Origin: Natronolimnobius sp. AArcel1
GTDB taxonomy: Archaea > Halobacteriota > Halobacteria > Halobacteriales > Natrialbaceae
Length of the DNA: 64,000 nt
Reading direction: 5' to 3'
NCBI RefSeq assembly: GCF_011043775.1
Contig: NZ_JAAKXY010000006.1
Location: 186,001-250,000 of the forward strand
Notes under the pieces: generated by a model
Database searches by the model: none
The model's input: only the letters and a program-made list of their open reading frames with translations
What the model was told of the DNA's origin: nothing
Shown here: one piece after another, positions 9,542-17,680 of the stretch
Layout: every line of letters begins with the position of its first letter
Numbering within the stretch: the stretch's first letter is position 1
Made by a program: the position numbers and the translations under genes

Positions 9542-10210
9542 ATGACATCGATCGCAGACATCGAAATTCCGGCCACTGGTACCGGACTGGGCGAACTCTT
9601 CGAGGCAGTCCCCTCGTTGAGTTGTGAGATGGAACGCGTCATCGCCTCGAGCGGCCACTGCCTGTGGCTTTCGGGTGCGACGCAAGACGAAATCGAACAC
9701 GCGCTTGCGACCTCGAGCGAGGTCGACGACTACGCGCTGGTCAGCGAGGATACCGACCGCTGGCTCTACGACATCGAGTTCGATCCCGAGACGGTCGATC
9801 CGTTCACAGTCGTCCTTGAGGAGGGCGGGACGGTGTTGTCCGCGTCGGCGTCGAACGGCTCGTGGCTACTGAGCGTCCGCGTTGTCGACCGCGAGAACGT
9901 CAGCACGCTATACGACCGGCTGGTCGACAACGACGTTGGCCCGACCATCGTCCGTCTGTTCGATATGGCCGAGGAGACTCACTCGCAGTGTGGGCTTACC
10001 TCCCGACAGTACGAAACCCTGGTCGCGGCCATCGATCACGGCTACTTCGAAATCCCGCGTGAAGTGTCGATGCAGGAACTCTCGGACGAACTCGGCATCT
10101 CGCATCAGGCGCTCTCGGAGCGACTTCGCCGTGCCTACCGCGCGCTGGTCACCTCCGAACTCAACGTCGCCGAAGAGGAGACGACCGCGCCGCCGATGCC
10201 ATCCGACTGA
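9542..10210 (+). CDS. HTH_10 (bacterio-opsin activator-like) transcription regulator
   Basis: A 222-residue protein. MTSIADIEIPATG at 9542 is the usual N terminus of this haloarchaeal family; the ATG at 9461 would add 27 atypical residues. The N-terminal ~140 residues are the ligand-sensing domain common to short Bat-like proteins. The C terminus (LTSRQYETLVAAIDHGYFEIPREVS, then ELSDELGISHQALSERLRR) is the HTH_10 DNA-binding domain. A related regulator, DmsR, controls the DMSO/TMAO reductase operon in Halobacterium. By position this one is a candidate regulator of the molybdoenzyme and transporter genes upstream. Confidence 0.88.
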   Translation: MTSIADIEIPATGTGLGELFEAVPSLSCEMERVIASSGHCLWLSGATQDEIEHALATSSEVDDYALVSEDTDRWLYDIEFDPETVDPFTVVLEEGGTVLSASASNGSWLLSVRVVDRENVSTLYDRLVDNDVGPTIVRLFDMAEETHSQCGLTSRQYETLVAAIDHGYFEIPREVSMQELSDELGISHQALSERLRRAYRALVTSELNVAEEETTAPPMPSD

Positions 10211-10353
10211 GATACCAGTTCCCATCTGACCGTCCCCTGCCCCGTCCGCTCCCCCGCGGCCGTATCTGATCGATTCTCTATTACGGCCACTCCTGTCCTA
10301 CCCGCACTCTCACCTGCTCACCCGCAGCGACAGCCTCACTCGCTACAGCAGAC

Positions 10354-10361
10354 GATATAAG
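10354..10361 (+). promoter_or_regulatory. TATA box of the enoyl-CoA hydratase-like gene
   Basis: GATATAAG sits about 25-30 nt before the ATG at 10385, giving a leaderless transcript. Confidence 0.6.
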
Positions 10362-10384
10362 AGCCTCGAGGCGGAGACTCGAGT

Positions 10385-11152
10385 ATGCACGTCGATTCCA
10401 GTGATGGCGTCCTCGAGCTGACGTTCGATCGTCCCGGTGTCCGAAACGCGATTTCGAAAGCCGTCGCCGAACAACTCGTCGAGTTACTCTCAGACGTTTC
10501 GCCTGCAGAGTACGATGCAATCGTCCTCTCGGGTGAGGGCGACGCCTTCAGCGCCGGTGGGGACCTCGAAGCGATGACAGCAGGCCCTGACGCGCCGCGT
10601 GCCGAGTACGAGGCGATCACCGACAGTTTCGGACAGGTCGTCGAAGCCATGCTCGAATGTCCAGTCCCAATTGTCGCGAAAATTGACGGTGACGCCGTTG
10701 GCGCCGGGTTAGCGATTGCAGCACTGTCGGATATTGCCTACGCGTCGACGGAATCAACATTTTCCTGTGCGTTCGTCCGCGTTGGCCTCATTCCGGACAC
10801 CGGCGGGACGTTCATGCTCCCGCGACTTGTCGGGCTGCGAACAGCGAAGAAACTCGCCTTTACCGGCGAATTTTTCGACGCGGAGTACGCCGCCGAGATC
10901 GACCTGATCAACGAGGCAGTCTCGTCTGCCGACCTCGAGGAGCGAGTCACAGAGACAGTCGAGCGACTTGGTCGTCGGCCAACCGACGTGATCGGCATGA
11001 CGAAGCAGGCGCTGCACGAAAACATGGGCCGGCCCTGGGATGACGCCCTCGAGTACGAGACTATGCTGCAGGTTCAGGCACGCCACAGCGATGCCCACGA
11101 GGAAGGCGTTACCGCGTTCATCGAGGGCCGTCAGCCGGAGTTTGACGTATAG
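10385..11152 (+). CDS. Enoyl-CoA hydratase/isomerase family protein
   Basis: A 255-residue crotonase-fold protein. RPGVRNAIS, the oxyanion-hole segment SGEGDAFSAGGDLEAM, KIDGDAVGAGLAIAALSDIAYAS and VGLIPDTGGTFMLPRLVG are in the expected order. The second catalytic glutamate of true hydratases lies in the GLIPDTGGT loop, where D is found, as in isomerases and related enzymes. So the reaction may be isomerisation or hydration in fatty- or aromatic-acid degradation. It is a single-gene unit by spacing, with no beta-oxidation partner next to it. Confidence 0.88.
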   Translation: MHVDSSDGVLELTFDRPGVRNAISKAVAEQLVELLSDVSPAEYDAIVLSGEGDAFSAGGDLEAMTAGPDAPRAEYEAITDSFGQVVEAMLECPVPIVAKIDGDAVGAGLAIAALSDIAYASTESTFSCAFVRVGLIPDTGGTFMLPRLVGLRTAKKLAFTGEFFDAEYAAEIDLINEAVSSADLEERVTETVERLGRRPTDVIGMTKQALHENMGRPWDDALEYETMLQVQARHSDAHEEGVTAFIEGRQPEFDV

Positions 11153-11211
11153 ACTCGAGTCGCAGGAACGATCTTGTTATTCCGTCGCAAGCTACCGCAA
11201 GCACCACCATC

Positions 11212-12174
11212 ATGGACGAATCCGTTGACACTCACATCGTAATGAGCCCAGAGTTTACCGACGACGACATCGGCAAGACGGTTATCAATGCAAACGGCGA
11301 AGACGTCGGCATCGTTGCAGATGTCGACCACGGGACTGCACACGTTGAACCAGACCCCGGCATTACGGATACGATCAAGGCCAAACTCGGCTGGGGCGGC
11401 ACTGATGACGATGCGTATCCGCTGCAGCACGAAGCCGTGTCGCAGGTGACCGACGACGAGGTCCACCTCGAGAGTGATCTGCAGGGACGAGGAACGGACG
11501 CCGGAACGAGTACCAGTGCGGGTGCCGGAGCCGGGTCGATGGGCGATGAGACAGCAGATAGGGGGATGGGAACGAGCGATTCGGCGATGGATACTGACAC
11601 GGACACAGATTCCGACATGGGTCGAGAGACCGGGACCGAAACCACCGGCGCAGGCGCGGGCGCTGGAACGGACACGGGTCGCGGCGGCGGCATTACTGAC
11701 GACGATGACAGCCTCATCGGCGACGATGAGAGCGAGATGCGCCGCGATGACGATACGGGTATGATGGGCGATGATGACGACGATGGACTGCTCGGGGATG
11801 ACGATGACAGCGGACTCATGGACGACGATGATGACGATCTCATCGGTGACGACGACGATACCCGTGCACGACACGACGACGATGACGACCTCATCGGAGA
11901 CGATGACGATAGCGGACTGATGGACGATGATGATGACGATCTCATTGGCGACGATGACGATAGCGGCCTCATGAGCGACGATGACGATGACCTCATCGGC
12001 GATGATGACGATACCCGTGCACGACGTGACGATGATGACGACCTCATCGGTGACGACGATGATAGTGGCCTCATAGACGACGACGATGATGACCTGATCG
12101 GCGACGATGACGACGACGAGCTACTCGGTGACGATGATGATGACGACGATCTCATCGGCGACGACAACAGATAA
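11212..12174 (+). CDS. PRC-barrel-like protein with long Asp-rich repeat tail
   Basis: A 320-residue protein. Residues ~12-85 (DIGKTVINANGEDVGIVADV, then HVEPDPGITDTIKAKLGWG) form a PRC-barrel-like domain common in haloarchaea. Next comes a Gly/Ser/Thr-rich linker, and from ~residue 163 to the end an almost pure Asp tail built on DDLIGDDDD alternating with SGLM/SGLI and TRAR segments. No signal peptide or TM. PRC-barrels mediate protein contacts (in archaea also CdpB division proteins), but no specific role can be given. The tail might bind cations; this is inference. Confidence 0.8.
   Translation: MDESVDTHIVMSPEFTDDDIGKTVINANGEDVGIVADVDHGTAHVEPDPGITDTIKAKLGWGGTDDDAYPLQHEAVSQVTDDEVHLESDLQGRGTDAGTSTSAGAGAGSMGDETADRGMGTSDSAMDTDTDTDSDMGRETGTETTGAGAGAGTDTGRGGGITDDDDSLIGDDESEMRRDDDTGMMGDDDDDGLLGDDDDSGLMDDDDDDLIGDDDDTRARHDDDDDLIGDDDDSGLMDDDDDDLIGDDDDSGLMSDDDDDLIGDDDDTRARRDDDDDLIGDDDDSGLIDDDDDDLIGDDDDDELLGDDDDDDDLIGDDNR
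11700..12172 (+). repeat. In-frame tandem Asp-codon repeat tract
   Basis: About ten copies of a 27-50-nt unit centred on codons for LIGDDDD or LLGDDDD, separated by SGL(M/I) or TRAR(H/R). GAC and GAT alternate irregularly, so the repeat is conserved at protein level more than at DNA level, although the tract is still a likely site of replication slippage. Confidence 0.85.
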
Positions 12175-12306
12175 TCACTGTTCGCCACCACACCGTTCCG
12201 GAACCGATTCCCAATCGCTGTTTTGCTCATCGCCCACGGTCGGTACACCACCCTGCACCGACTGCAGTTCTTTGCGCGCTCGCTCGAGATAGTGGTCCCG
12301 CTGTGT

Positions 12307-13140
12307 TCAGGACCCCGGTTCACCGAACGACTCGCCCTCGCGTTCGTCCGCCCGGCGTCGCCGTAACGCTGCACGAGCGTTCGACGCGTCGTAACCAAAG
12401 AAGACGTTCTCGCCATAGGCCTCTGCCACCTCGAGTGCGTGGAGCAGGTTCTCGATCTCGACGTTGACCGCGTACAGTTCGATGCTAAACGGCGTCTCGA
12501 GGGCGGTTTCGAAGCCCTTGGCAATCGTCTCGAGCCAGTAGGTCGTCTCGTAGGCCGTATCGTACAGCGGGACGACGAACTCATCGACATATGGCTCGAG
12601 TGCCTCGAGATCGATGCCGGCGCGCTCGTAGAGGTGGCCAGGATAGGGATCAGGATAGAGCGTCATGTACACCCGGCCGGGGATGTGCTCGACGGCCTCC
12701 TCGAGAAACTCCGTGATGACAGCTGCACGCCACTCGAGGCGGTCGTCGTACTCGCTCGCCTCGAAGCGCTGCTCACAGATGCCACAGCGACAGTACTCGC
12801 CTCGAGGAAAGCCAATGTCGTCGAGTCGAACGTCCTCGTTTTCGGCGACGCAGTCGTCGATAATCTCGAGCAGGCCTTCGCGATAGTCCTCGCGGCTGGG
12901 ACAGATGTACGCCCAGTCGAAGTAGGGCTGTTCCCTGTCTGCAGGCCGGCCCATGTCATCGACGGGAACGAGTGAGGGGTCTGCATCGGCGGCGGCGTTA
13001 TCGCCGAAACACGACACCATGTTCACCGCATTCTCGAGTGGTTCGGCGGACCGGCCGGTCACGTCTTTGACTTCGTAGAATCCGTGGTCGAACTCCGGCC
13101 AGTCGACTTCCTCGGCGTTTCGGGTGACGACGCCGTACAT
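12307..13140 (-). CDS. Conserved haloarchaeal protein of unknown function, Cys-containing, TIM-barrel-like
   Basis: A 277-residue protein starting MYGVVTRNAEEVDWPEFDHG; the longer frame to 13239 adds an unlike Ser/Asn-rich stretch. Features: YICPSREDYREGLLEIIDDC, then DIGFPRGEYCRCGICEQRF with a C-x-C-x2-C cluster, then VYMTLYPDPYPGHLYERAGI, FVVPLYDTAYETTYWLETI and FFGYDASNARAALRRR. The alternation of beta-like and helical segments with Asp/Glu at strand ends resembles glycoside-hydrolase-like TIM barrels that report conserved DIGFPRG and PLYD loops. This is an impression, not a family assignment. No signal peptide. Confidence 0.65.
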   Translation of the reverse strand: MYGVVTRNAEEVDWPEFDHGFYEVKDVTGRSAEPLENAVNMVSCFGDNAAADADPSLVPVDDMGRPADREQPYFDWAYICPSREDYREGLLEIIDDCVAENEDVRLDDIGFPRGEYCRCGICEQRFEASEYDDRLEWRAAVITEFLEEAVEHIPGRVYMTLYPDPYPGHLYERAGIDLEALEPYVDEFVVPLYDTAYETTYWLETIAKGFETALETPFSIELYAVNVEIENLLHALEVAEAYGENVFFGYDASNARAALRRRRADEREGESFGEPGS

Positions 13141-13198
13141 AGTGGAGGGTACGACGCCGACCCTGTAAGCCGTTCGGTTCGGAGGGGTAGTATCCGGG

Positions 13199-13318
13199 TT
13201 ATTCTGCTGGTTCGAACTCGACGTCGTCGATCTCGACATCTCCAGATCCGCCGGAGAACACCTTCCAGAGGACAGCGATGACGAACAGGGCGATCACAAT
13301 CTTGAGTGTGCGCGACAT
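13199..13318 (-). CDS. 39-residue single-TM small protein
   Basis: ATG to TAA with one N-terminal membrane helix (MSRTLKIVIALFVIAVLWKV) followed by Gly/Ser and an acidic tail ending EPAE. It lies between pyrI and the unknown gene downstream on the same strand. The positive start (SRTLK) and acidic exterior tail suit an N-in single-pass haloarchaeal protein. Too short for automatic gene callers. Function unknown. Confidence 0.6.
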   Translation of the reverse strand: MSRTLKIVIALFVIAVLWKVFSGGSGDVEIDDVEFEPAE

Positions 13319-13412
13319 GTACACGTCATACTTCGGGTGTCACCCACTTAGATATTCTGGATGGACTGCTAGAAATGAAGAACGGTCACAAATACAGATC
13401 GGTCGTGTGTGA

Positions 13413-13904
13413 TCAGGCGGTATCGATCAACGAGGCGATCTCCTCGCGGACAATTGTTCCACAGTACGAACAGCGAACCGCATCCTCGAGTACTTCGAAG
13501 CGAGACGTTACGGGCTCGTTACCGGTCGTGATACAGCCATCGTTCGGGCAGGAGAGAACGTCGACGACGACCTCCGGCCGTTCGACGCGGTGTTTCTCGA
13601 CGACCTCGTAGTCCCGAACGATATTGATCGTCGCCTCGGGTGCGATCAGTGAGAGGACATCGACTTCGTCCTGGCTCAACTCTCGGTCCTCGACCTTGAC
13701 GATGTCTTTGCGCGCGAACCGATTCGAGGGAACGTTCATCCCGACAGACAGTTCCTCGCCCCTGCTCCCGTCGATGCCCAAAATCGCGAGAACGTTCAGT
13801 GCCTGCCCGCCGCGCACGTGGTCGATAACGGTGCCGTCCCGAATCTTGCTGACGCGCAGTTCGTGATCCGCGTTCCCGTCGTGGTGGTCGTGATCGTCAC
13901 TCAT
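13413..13904 (-). CDS. pyrI: Aspartate carbamoyltransferase regulatory chain
   Basis: A 163-residue protein: [20 protein letters not shown], then [18 protein letters not shown] in the allosteric nucleotide-binding domain, and the zinc domain with CPNDGC...CSYCG (four cysteines) that contacts the catalytic chain. The start is the ATG overlapping the pyrB stop by 8 nt, preceded by GGAGGTGA, rather than one three codons upstream. It gives feedback control of pyrimidine synthesis through the 2(c3):3(r2) complex with PyrB. An extra His/Asp-rich N terminus ([12 protein letters not shown]) precedes the fold. Confidence 0.96.
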   Translation of the reverse strand: MSDDHDHHDGNADHELRVSKIRDGTVIDHVRGGQALNVLAILGIDGSRGEELSVGMNVPSNRFARKDIVKVEDRELSQDEVDVLSLIAPEATINIVRDYEVVEKHRVERPEVVVDVLSCPNDGCITTGNEPVTSRFEVLEDAVRCSYCGTIVREEIASLIDTA

Positions 13905-14829
13905 CGGTGTCACCTCCGTCGTTGCTCAACAGCAGATCAAGCAGCGCCATCCGCACCGGGACACCGTTGTGGGCCTGCTCGAAGTACGCGGCGTGCTCGG
14001 TGCCGTCGATTTCGGGCGCGATTTCGTCGACGCGTGGCAGCGGGTGCATGATCGTCAAATCGTCGCTCGCCGCCTCGAGAAGGTCCTCGTCGATCTGGTA
14101 CTCGCCGGCAACCTTCTGGTACTCGTCTTCGTCCGGGAAACGCTCGCGCTGGATTCGCGTCACGTAGAGCACGTCGAGCGAGGGGAGGATCTCCTCGAGC
14201 GTCTCGTGTTCGCGGACCTGGGCGTCCTGTTCTTGATGGAGGTCGTAGATGACCTCTCGCGGAAGTTGTAGGCTCTCAGGGCTGATGAAGTGCTGGCGCG
14301 CATCGAAGTTTGTCAGCGCGTGGGCCAGCGAGTGAACCGTTCGGCCGTACTTCAGATCGCCCATGATGCCGATGGTGAGGTCGTCGAGACCCGCGTTCTC
14401 TCGGATCGTATAGAGATCGAGCATCGTCTGTGTCGGGTGATGTCCCGCCCCGTCGCCGGCGTTCAACAGCGGCACGTCGACGTATTCGCTTGCCATCTTC
14501 GCGGCCCCCTGTTTGGGATGGCGCAAGACGAGCGCATCGGCGTAGCCTTCGATGACGCGGACCGTATCAGCCAGCGTCTCGCCTTTCTTGACACTCGAGG
14601 ATTCAACCGAGCCCATGTCGACGACGTCGCCACCGAGGCGTTTCATTGCGGTTTCGAAGCTCATCTTCGTTCGCGTGCTCGGTTCGAAAAAGAGCAATCC
14701 GAGCAACGATCCCGCGTGGCGGTCGGCGACGGCGGCGCGGTCAGCGTCGATTTCGGCCGCCCGGTCGAGGATGGTCTCGATATCCGCCCGCGAGAGTTGT
14801 TTGCTCGTGATGAGGTGATCGTGACGCAT
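13897..14829 (-). CDS. pyrB: Aspartate carbamoyltransferase catalytic chain
   Basis: A 310-residue protein starting [18 protein letters not shown]. The carbamoyl-phosphate motif [15 protein letters not shown], the HPKQGAA loop, and [14 protein letters not shown] are present, then [15 protein letters not shown] near the C terminus. It condenses carbamoyl phosphate and aspartate, the first committed step of pyrimidine synthesis. It is first in the pyrBI operon. An AT-rich stretch about 95-130 nt upstream (around 14920-14960) holds the likely promoter. Confidence 0.97.
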   Translation of the reverse strand: MRHDHLITSKQLSRADIETILDRAAEIDADRAAVADRHAGSLLGLLFFEPSTRTKMSFETAMKRLGGDVVDMGSVESSSVKKGETLADTVRVIEGYADALVLRHPKQGAAKMASEYVDVPLLNAGDGAGHHPTQTMLDLYTIRENAGLDDLTIGIMGDLKYGRTVHSLAHALTNFDARQHFISPESLQLPREVIYDLHQEQDAQVREHETLEEILPSLDVLYVTRIQRERFPDEDEYQKVAGEYQIDEDLLEAASDDLTIMHPLPRVDEIAPEIDGTEHAAYFEQAHNGVPVRMALLDLLLSNDGGDTDE

Positions 14830-14983
14830 TCGTTTGTGTACGCTCTCGGGACCCCCTTGAATCCCTCCATTCACCGTGGTCGTCTACGGCAATTGATCCC
14901 GATCCGTCACACTCTAATCTGAATAATACCTGTTTAGATGTTCGAAAGTATTATCTTAACACCTATGTGTTCAATAAAATGAC

Positions 14984-15382
14984 ATGTATAAAGAGTTCAC
15001 CTCTGAAGAGGAGCGTGGACGGCTGATAGCCCGTCTCCGTCCTGATAGTTTCGGACGGTTATTCGGAAAAATGGCTGTTGCGGGTGCTAGTTCGTTTATG
15101 CTCTCGTTCTTTTCGATTTTCGCTTGGGCAATAGTGTACAACCCTCCAGATGGAGCGTCGCTTCCGCTTCCGATCACCGTTGTAGGGATTGGCTCATGGG
15201 CTTGCTTAGTTGTCTCATTATTCGGTTACGTAATCTGGGCGTCCCAGCAAATCCGGAAACATCCACATGATTCAGAATTATATGAGAAGCGAAAGCGCTT
15301 GATGCATTTGGCTCTTGGATTCGGGATACTCACTCTACTGGCACCTATTGGAATCCTATTTGGCGGTATCAGGACATCTTGA
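14984..15382 (+). CDS. Three-TM membrane protein, unknown
   Basis: A 132-residue protein with a hydrophilic N terminus (YKEFTSEEERGRLIARLRPD) and three hydrophobic segments (SSFMLSFFSIFAWAIVY; ITVVGIGSWACLVVSLFGYV; LALGFGILTLLAPIGILFGG) separated by charged loops. No family recognised. It is less GC-rich than its neighbours and sits alone between pyrB and the KaiC-like gene, consistent with later gain. Confidence 0.6.
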   Translation: MYKEFTSEEERGRLIARLRPDSFGRLFGKMAVAGASSFMLSFFSIFAWAIVYNPPDGASLPLPITVVGIGSWACLVVSLFGYVIWASQQIRKHPHDSELYEKRKRLMHLALGFGILTLLAPIGILFGGIRTS

Positions 15383-15624
15383 GGTCATTTAGTATGGTGC
15401 TCAGCCGGAAGTAAGAAAATCAGAAATACCGGGAAATTCCTTCGTTTCGGGATGGAAACTGCCAACCATGGATGACCGGATGTCGATGCTAGACCCGCTG
15501 AGGCGGTCGTATTCTGACACAGCCGTAACGGATCCGCTGCCTCAGTCGTTCAAACTCTAATCTGAACAGCGCCCGAAGTACGAAGGCAAAGAATTATGCG
15601 GGCACTGTGGCAAGTCGCCACCGT

Positions 15625-16251
15625 ATGGAGAATCGGTTGGAGACCGGAATCGACGTACTCGACCGGAAACTTGACGGCGGCTTGCCCCCGGGCTGTGTTA
15701 TCTCGTATACGGCGATTCCAGCCAGCCAGTCCGAACTGCTGCTGTACGAACTCACTGCCGCGCGTGGGACACTGTACATCACCACTGAGCGCTCGAAGCC
15801 CGTCCTCAAACGTGCCCTCGAGGATTCGCCGTCCTCTATCGGCTCCCCAACGATTCGTCACGTCACGGGTGACGACCCACTCGAGGAGGCACGCCAACTC
15901 GTTGCCGCCCTTCCCGAAGGTGCGAACCTCATCATCGACACGATGGACGTCTTAGAACGTGCACCGATGGACGACTACGTCTCCTTTCTGAACGACCTCA
16001 AGACGCGGATGGTCGAAACCGGCTCCGTCGCCGTTTTGCACTGCCTCGAGAGTGAGTCTCAACCTGAGAACCGGGCGCGGACCCACCACGCCGCCGACGC
16101 GGTCTTTACCCTCCAAACGGCGGTCACTGGCACCGAACTCGAGAATCGACTAACGATTCCGAAGTTCCGCAACGGCGGCCAGCCAACCGAGTCGATCAAA
16201 CTCGAGTTGACGGAGGAAGTCCAGATCGACACGAGCCGAGATATTGCCTGA
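15625..16251 (+). CDS. KaiC/RAD55-like RecA-fold protein lacking the Walker A lysine
   Basis: A 208-residue protein. METGID-like start, DVLDRKLDGGLPPGCVI and LYITTERSKPVLKRAL match the KaiC/RadA core around the P-loop, and NLIIDTMDVLE is the Walker B strand. Where GPPGSGKTT is expected the sequence is TAIPASQSELL, so the glycine-rich P-loop and its lysine are gone and ATP hydrolysis is unlikely. Haloarchaea have several such degenerate KaiC-like proteins, some next to signalling genes. Start ATG at 15625 chosen over 15607 because it gives the family N terminus. Confidence 0.75.
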   Translation: MENRLETGIDVLDRKLDGGLPPGCVISYTAIPASQSELLLYELTAARGTLYITTERSKPVLKRALEDSPSSIGSPTIRHVTGDDPLEEARQLVAALPEGANLIIDTMDVLERAPMDDYVSFLNDLKTRMVETGSVAVLHCLESESQPENRARTHHAADAVFTLQTAVTGTELENRLTIPKFRNGGQPTESIKLELTEEVQIDTSRDIA

Positions 16252-16341
16252 GACGGGCGGTCCGAACGTGTGAAACGGGCAGTGCGCTGGTGCCGAATTT
16301 ATTATAGGAGTGGACTCTCAGGTAGTCATGTATATCCCGCT

Positions 16342-16536
16342 ATGGCACACTCACAACACCCACCCGCGACGGAGCCGCCGCTGCAACGGCTTTTTGATAC
16401 CGTTCCGTCCCCAATCAGGCTCCTGATCCAGTACGCACTCGTCGGTGCAGTCCTCGCGACGCTCACCATCGCGTTCGCTGCGGTCCTCGATATAACCTGG
16501 GCGGCCCATTTCGTCCCACCGTGGTTCGGGAACTGA
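16342..16536 (+). CDS. 64-residue small membrane protein
   Basis: Starts MAHSQHPPATEPPLQRLFDT and has one long hydrophobic segment (LLIQYALVGAVLATLTIAFA) before a short WAAHFVPPWFGN tail. ATTTATTATAGG about 30-40 nt upstream is a plausible TATA region. The longer frame from 16270 is not supported. The HFVPPWFG tail looks conserved in character but no function is known. Confidence 0.6.
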   Translation: MAHSQHPPATEPPLQRLFDTVPSPIRLLIQYALVGAVLATLTIAFAAVLDITWAAHFVPPWFGN

Positions 16537-16638
16537 CTTCGGCGGCCGCCTGTCACTATTTTGAGGTCGGCAAAACCGCTCTACGCGTCGCTCTCGAGCA
16601 TGCTGAAGTAAGTAACGGATTGAAAAACGGAGCCGACG

Positions 16639-17589
16639 TTACTCTTCGGCGCCTTCGAGTTCTTCGACGATTTCGTCAGCATCGACGTCGGCGTCCTCGA
16701 GGGCTGCCTCGATGTCGCCGCCGCCCATGCCACCCATGCCGCCCATCATACCGCCCATGCCCATACCGTCGAGGACTTCCTGGACGATGACGCGGTCGAT
16801 GTCGACCTTGCCCATGATGTCCTGAGCGATCTGCTGTTTGCCCATCATCCACTGCTGGTTCATCGTCATCTGCGGCGTGGCCTCGAGATAGAGCGTCTCT
16901 TTCTCGACGAGTTCGGTTTCGAACTCGGGTTCGGCATCCTCGTCTTCGTCGTCTTCGTCGGGCTCGACTGGGACTTCTTCTTCGACTTCGTCCGTTTCGA
17001 TCCAGAGGTCGGGTTCCATCCCGAGGTACATCTCGAACAGACCGGCGGCTTTCTGCTCGCGGTCGTCGACCTCGCCGAGGATTTCGTACTCGTACTCGAC
17101 GTCTTCACCGGCGAGTGGGTGGTTGAAGTCCACGCGTGCACGGCCGCCGATGATGGTGCTGATGTAACCCTGCTGGCCGTCGACCTGGACGTTTGCGCCA
17201 GGGTAGCGGTCATCCTCGTCGATCTTCTCGGCGCTGACGGTCTGGACGTCGTCAGGATCGTACTCGCCGAAGGCATCTTCGGCGGCGATCGTCACGGAGC
17301 CCTCGTCACCGGCTTCGGAGCCAGTGATGGCTTCTTCGACGCCTTCGAAGATGTGACCCTCTCCGAGCACGATCGTGCGCGGTTTGAACTCCTGGCCCTG
17401 ATCATCGACGCCTTCTTCCTCGGCGACTTCAGGGTCGGTCGTATCGACTAACTGGTCGCCATCGGCCGTGTACGCGGTGTACTCGAGTTCGACGAAATCG
17501 CCGTTCTGGAGTCCGTCAGCGTCTTCATCAACATCCTCTGCAACGTCATCGGCCTGTTCTGCAGGCTCGGCTTCCTGTTCCTCGGTCAT
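16639..17589 (-). CDS. FKBP-type peptidyl-prolyl isomerase, SlyD-like, with Gly/Met-rich C-terminal region
   Basis: A 316-residue protein. Residues ~30-170 are the archaeal long-type FKBP: GDFVELEYTAYTADG, GEGHIFEGVEEAI, AEDAFGEYDPDDV, then the insert-in-flap (IF) domain and RVDFNHPLAGEDVEYEYEI. It catalyses proline isomerisation and acts as a chaperone. Beyond ~residue 185 come an acidic linker and a helical region with GMGMGGMMGGMGGMGGGD, followed by an acidic helix. This GGM-rich stretch recalls the flexible tails of GroEL-type chaperonins. ACTTAAATG about 30 nt upstream of the start is the TATA candidate. Confidence 0.93.
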   Translation of the reverse strand: MTEEQEAEPAEQADDVAEDVDEDADGLQNGDFVELEYTAYTADGDQLVDTTDPEVAEEEGVDDQGQEFKPRTIVLGEGHIFEGVEEAITGSEAGDEGSVTIAAEDAFGEYDPDDVQTVSAEKIDEDDRYPGANVQVDGQQGYISTIIGGRARVDFNHPLAGEDVEYEYEILGEVDDREQKAAGLFEMYLGMEPDLWIETDEVEEEVPVEPDEDDEDEDAEPEFETELVEKETLYLEATPQMTMNQQWMMGKQQIAQDIMGKVDIDRVIVQEVLDGMGMGGMMGGMGGMGGGDIEAALEDADVDADEIVEELEGAEE

Positions 17590-17680
17590 ACGTTGTACGT
17601 CCCGCCGTCTACATTTAAGTACGACGCTTTGGCCCGAGAGGACCGGTACTTACACCTGGTCGCTCGCACTCGAGTCACAC

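Noticed and set aside
11232-12590. Long minus-strand Ser-rich open frame
   Set aside because: It is the shadow of the Asp-codon repeat (GAY read on the other strand gives Ser/Arg) and runs over the next gene; no family likeness.
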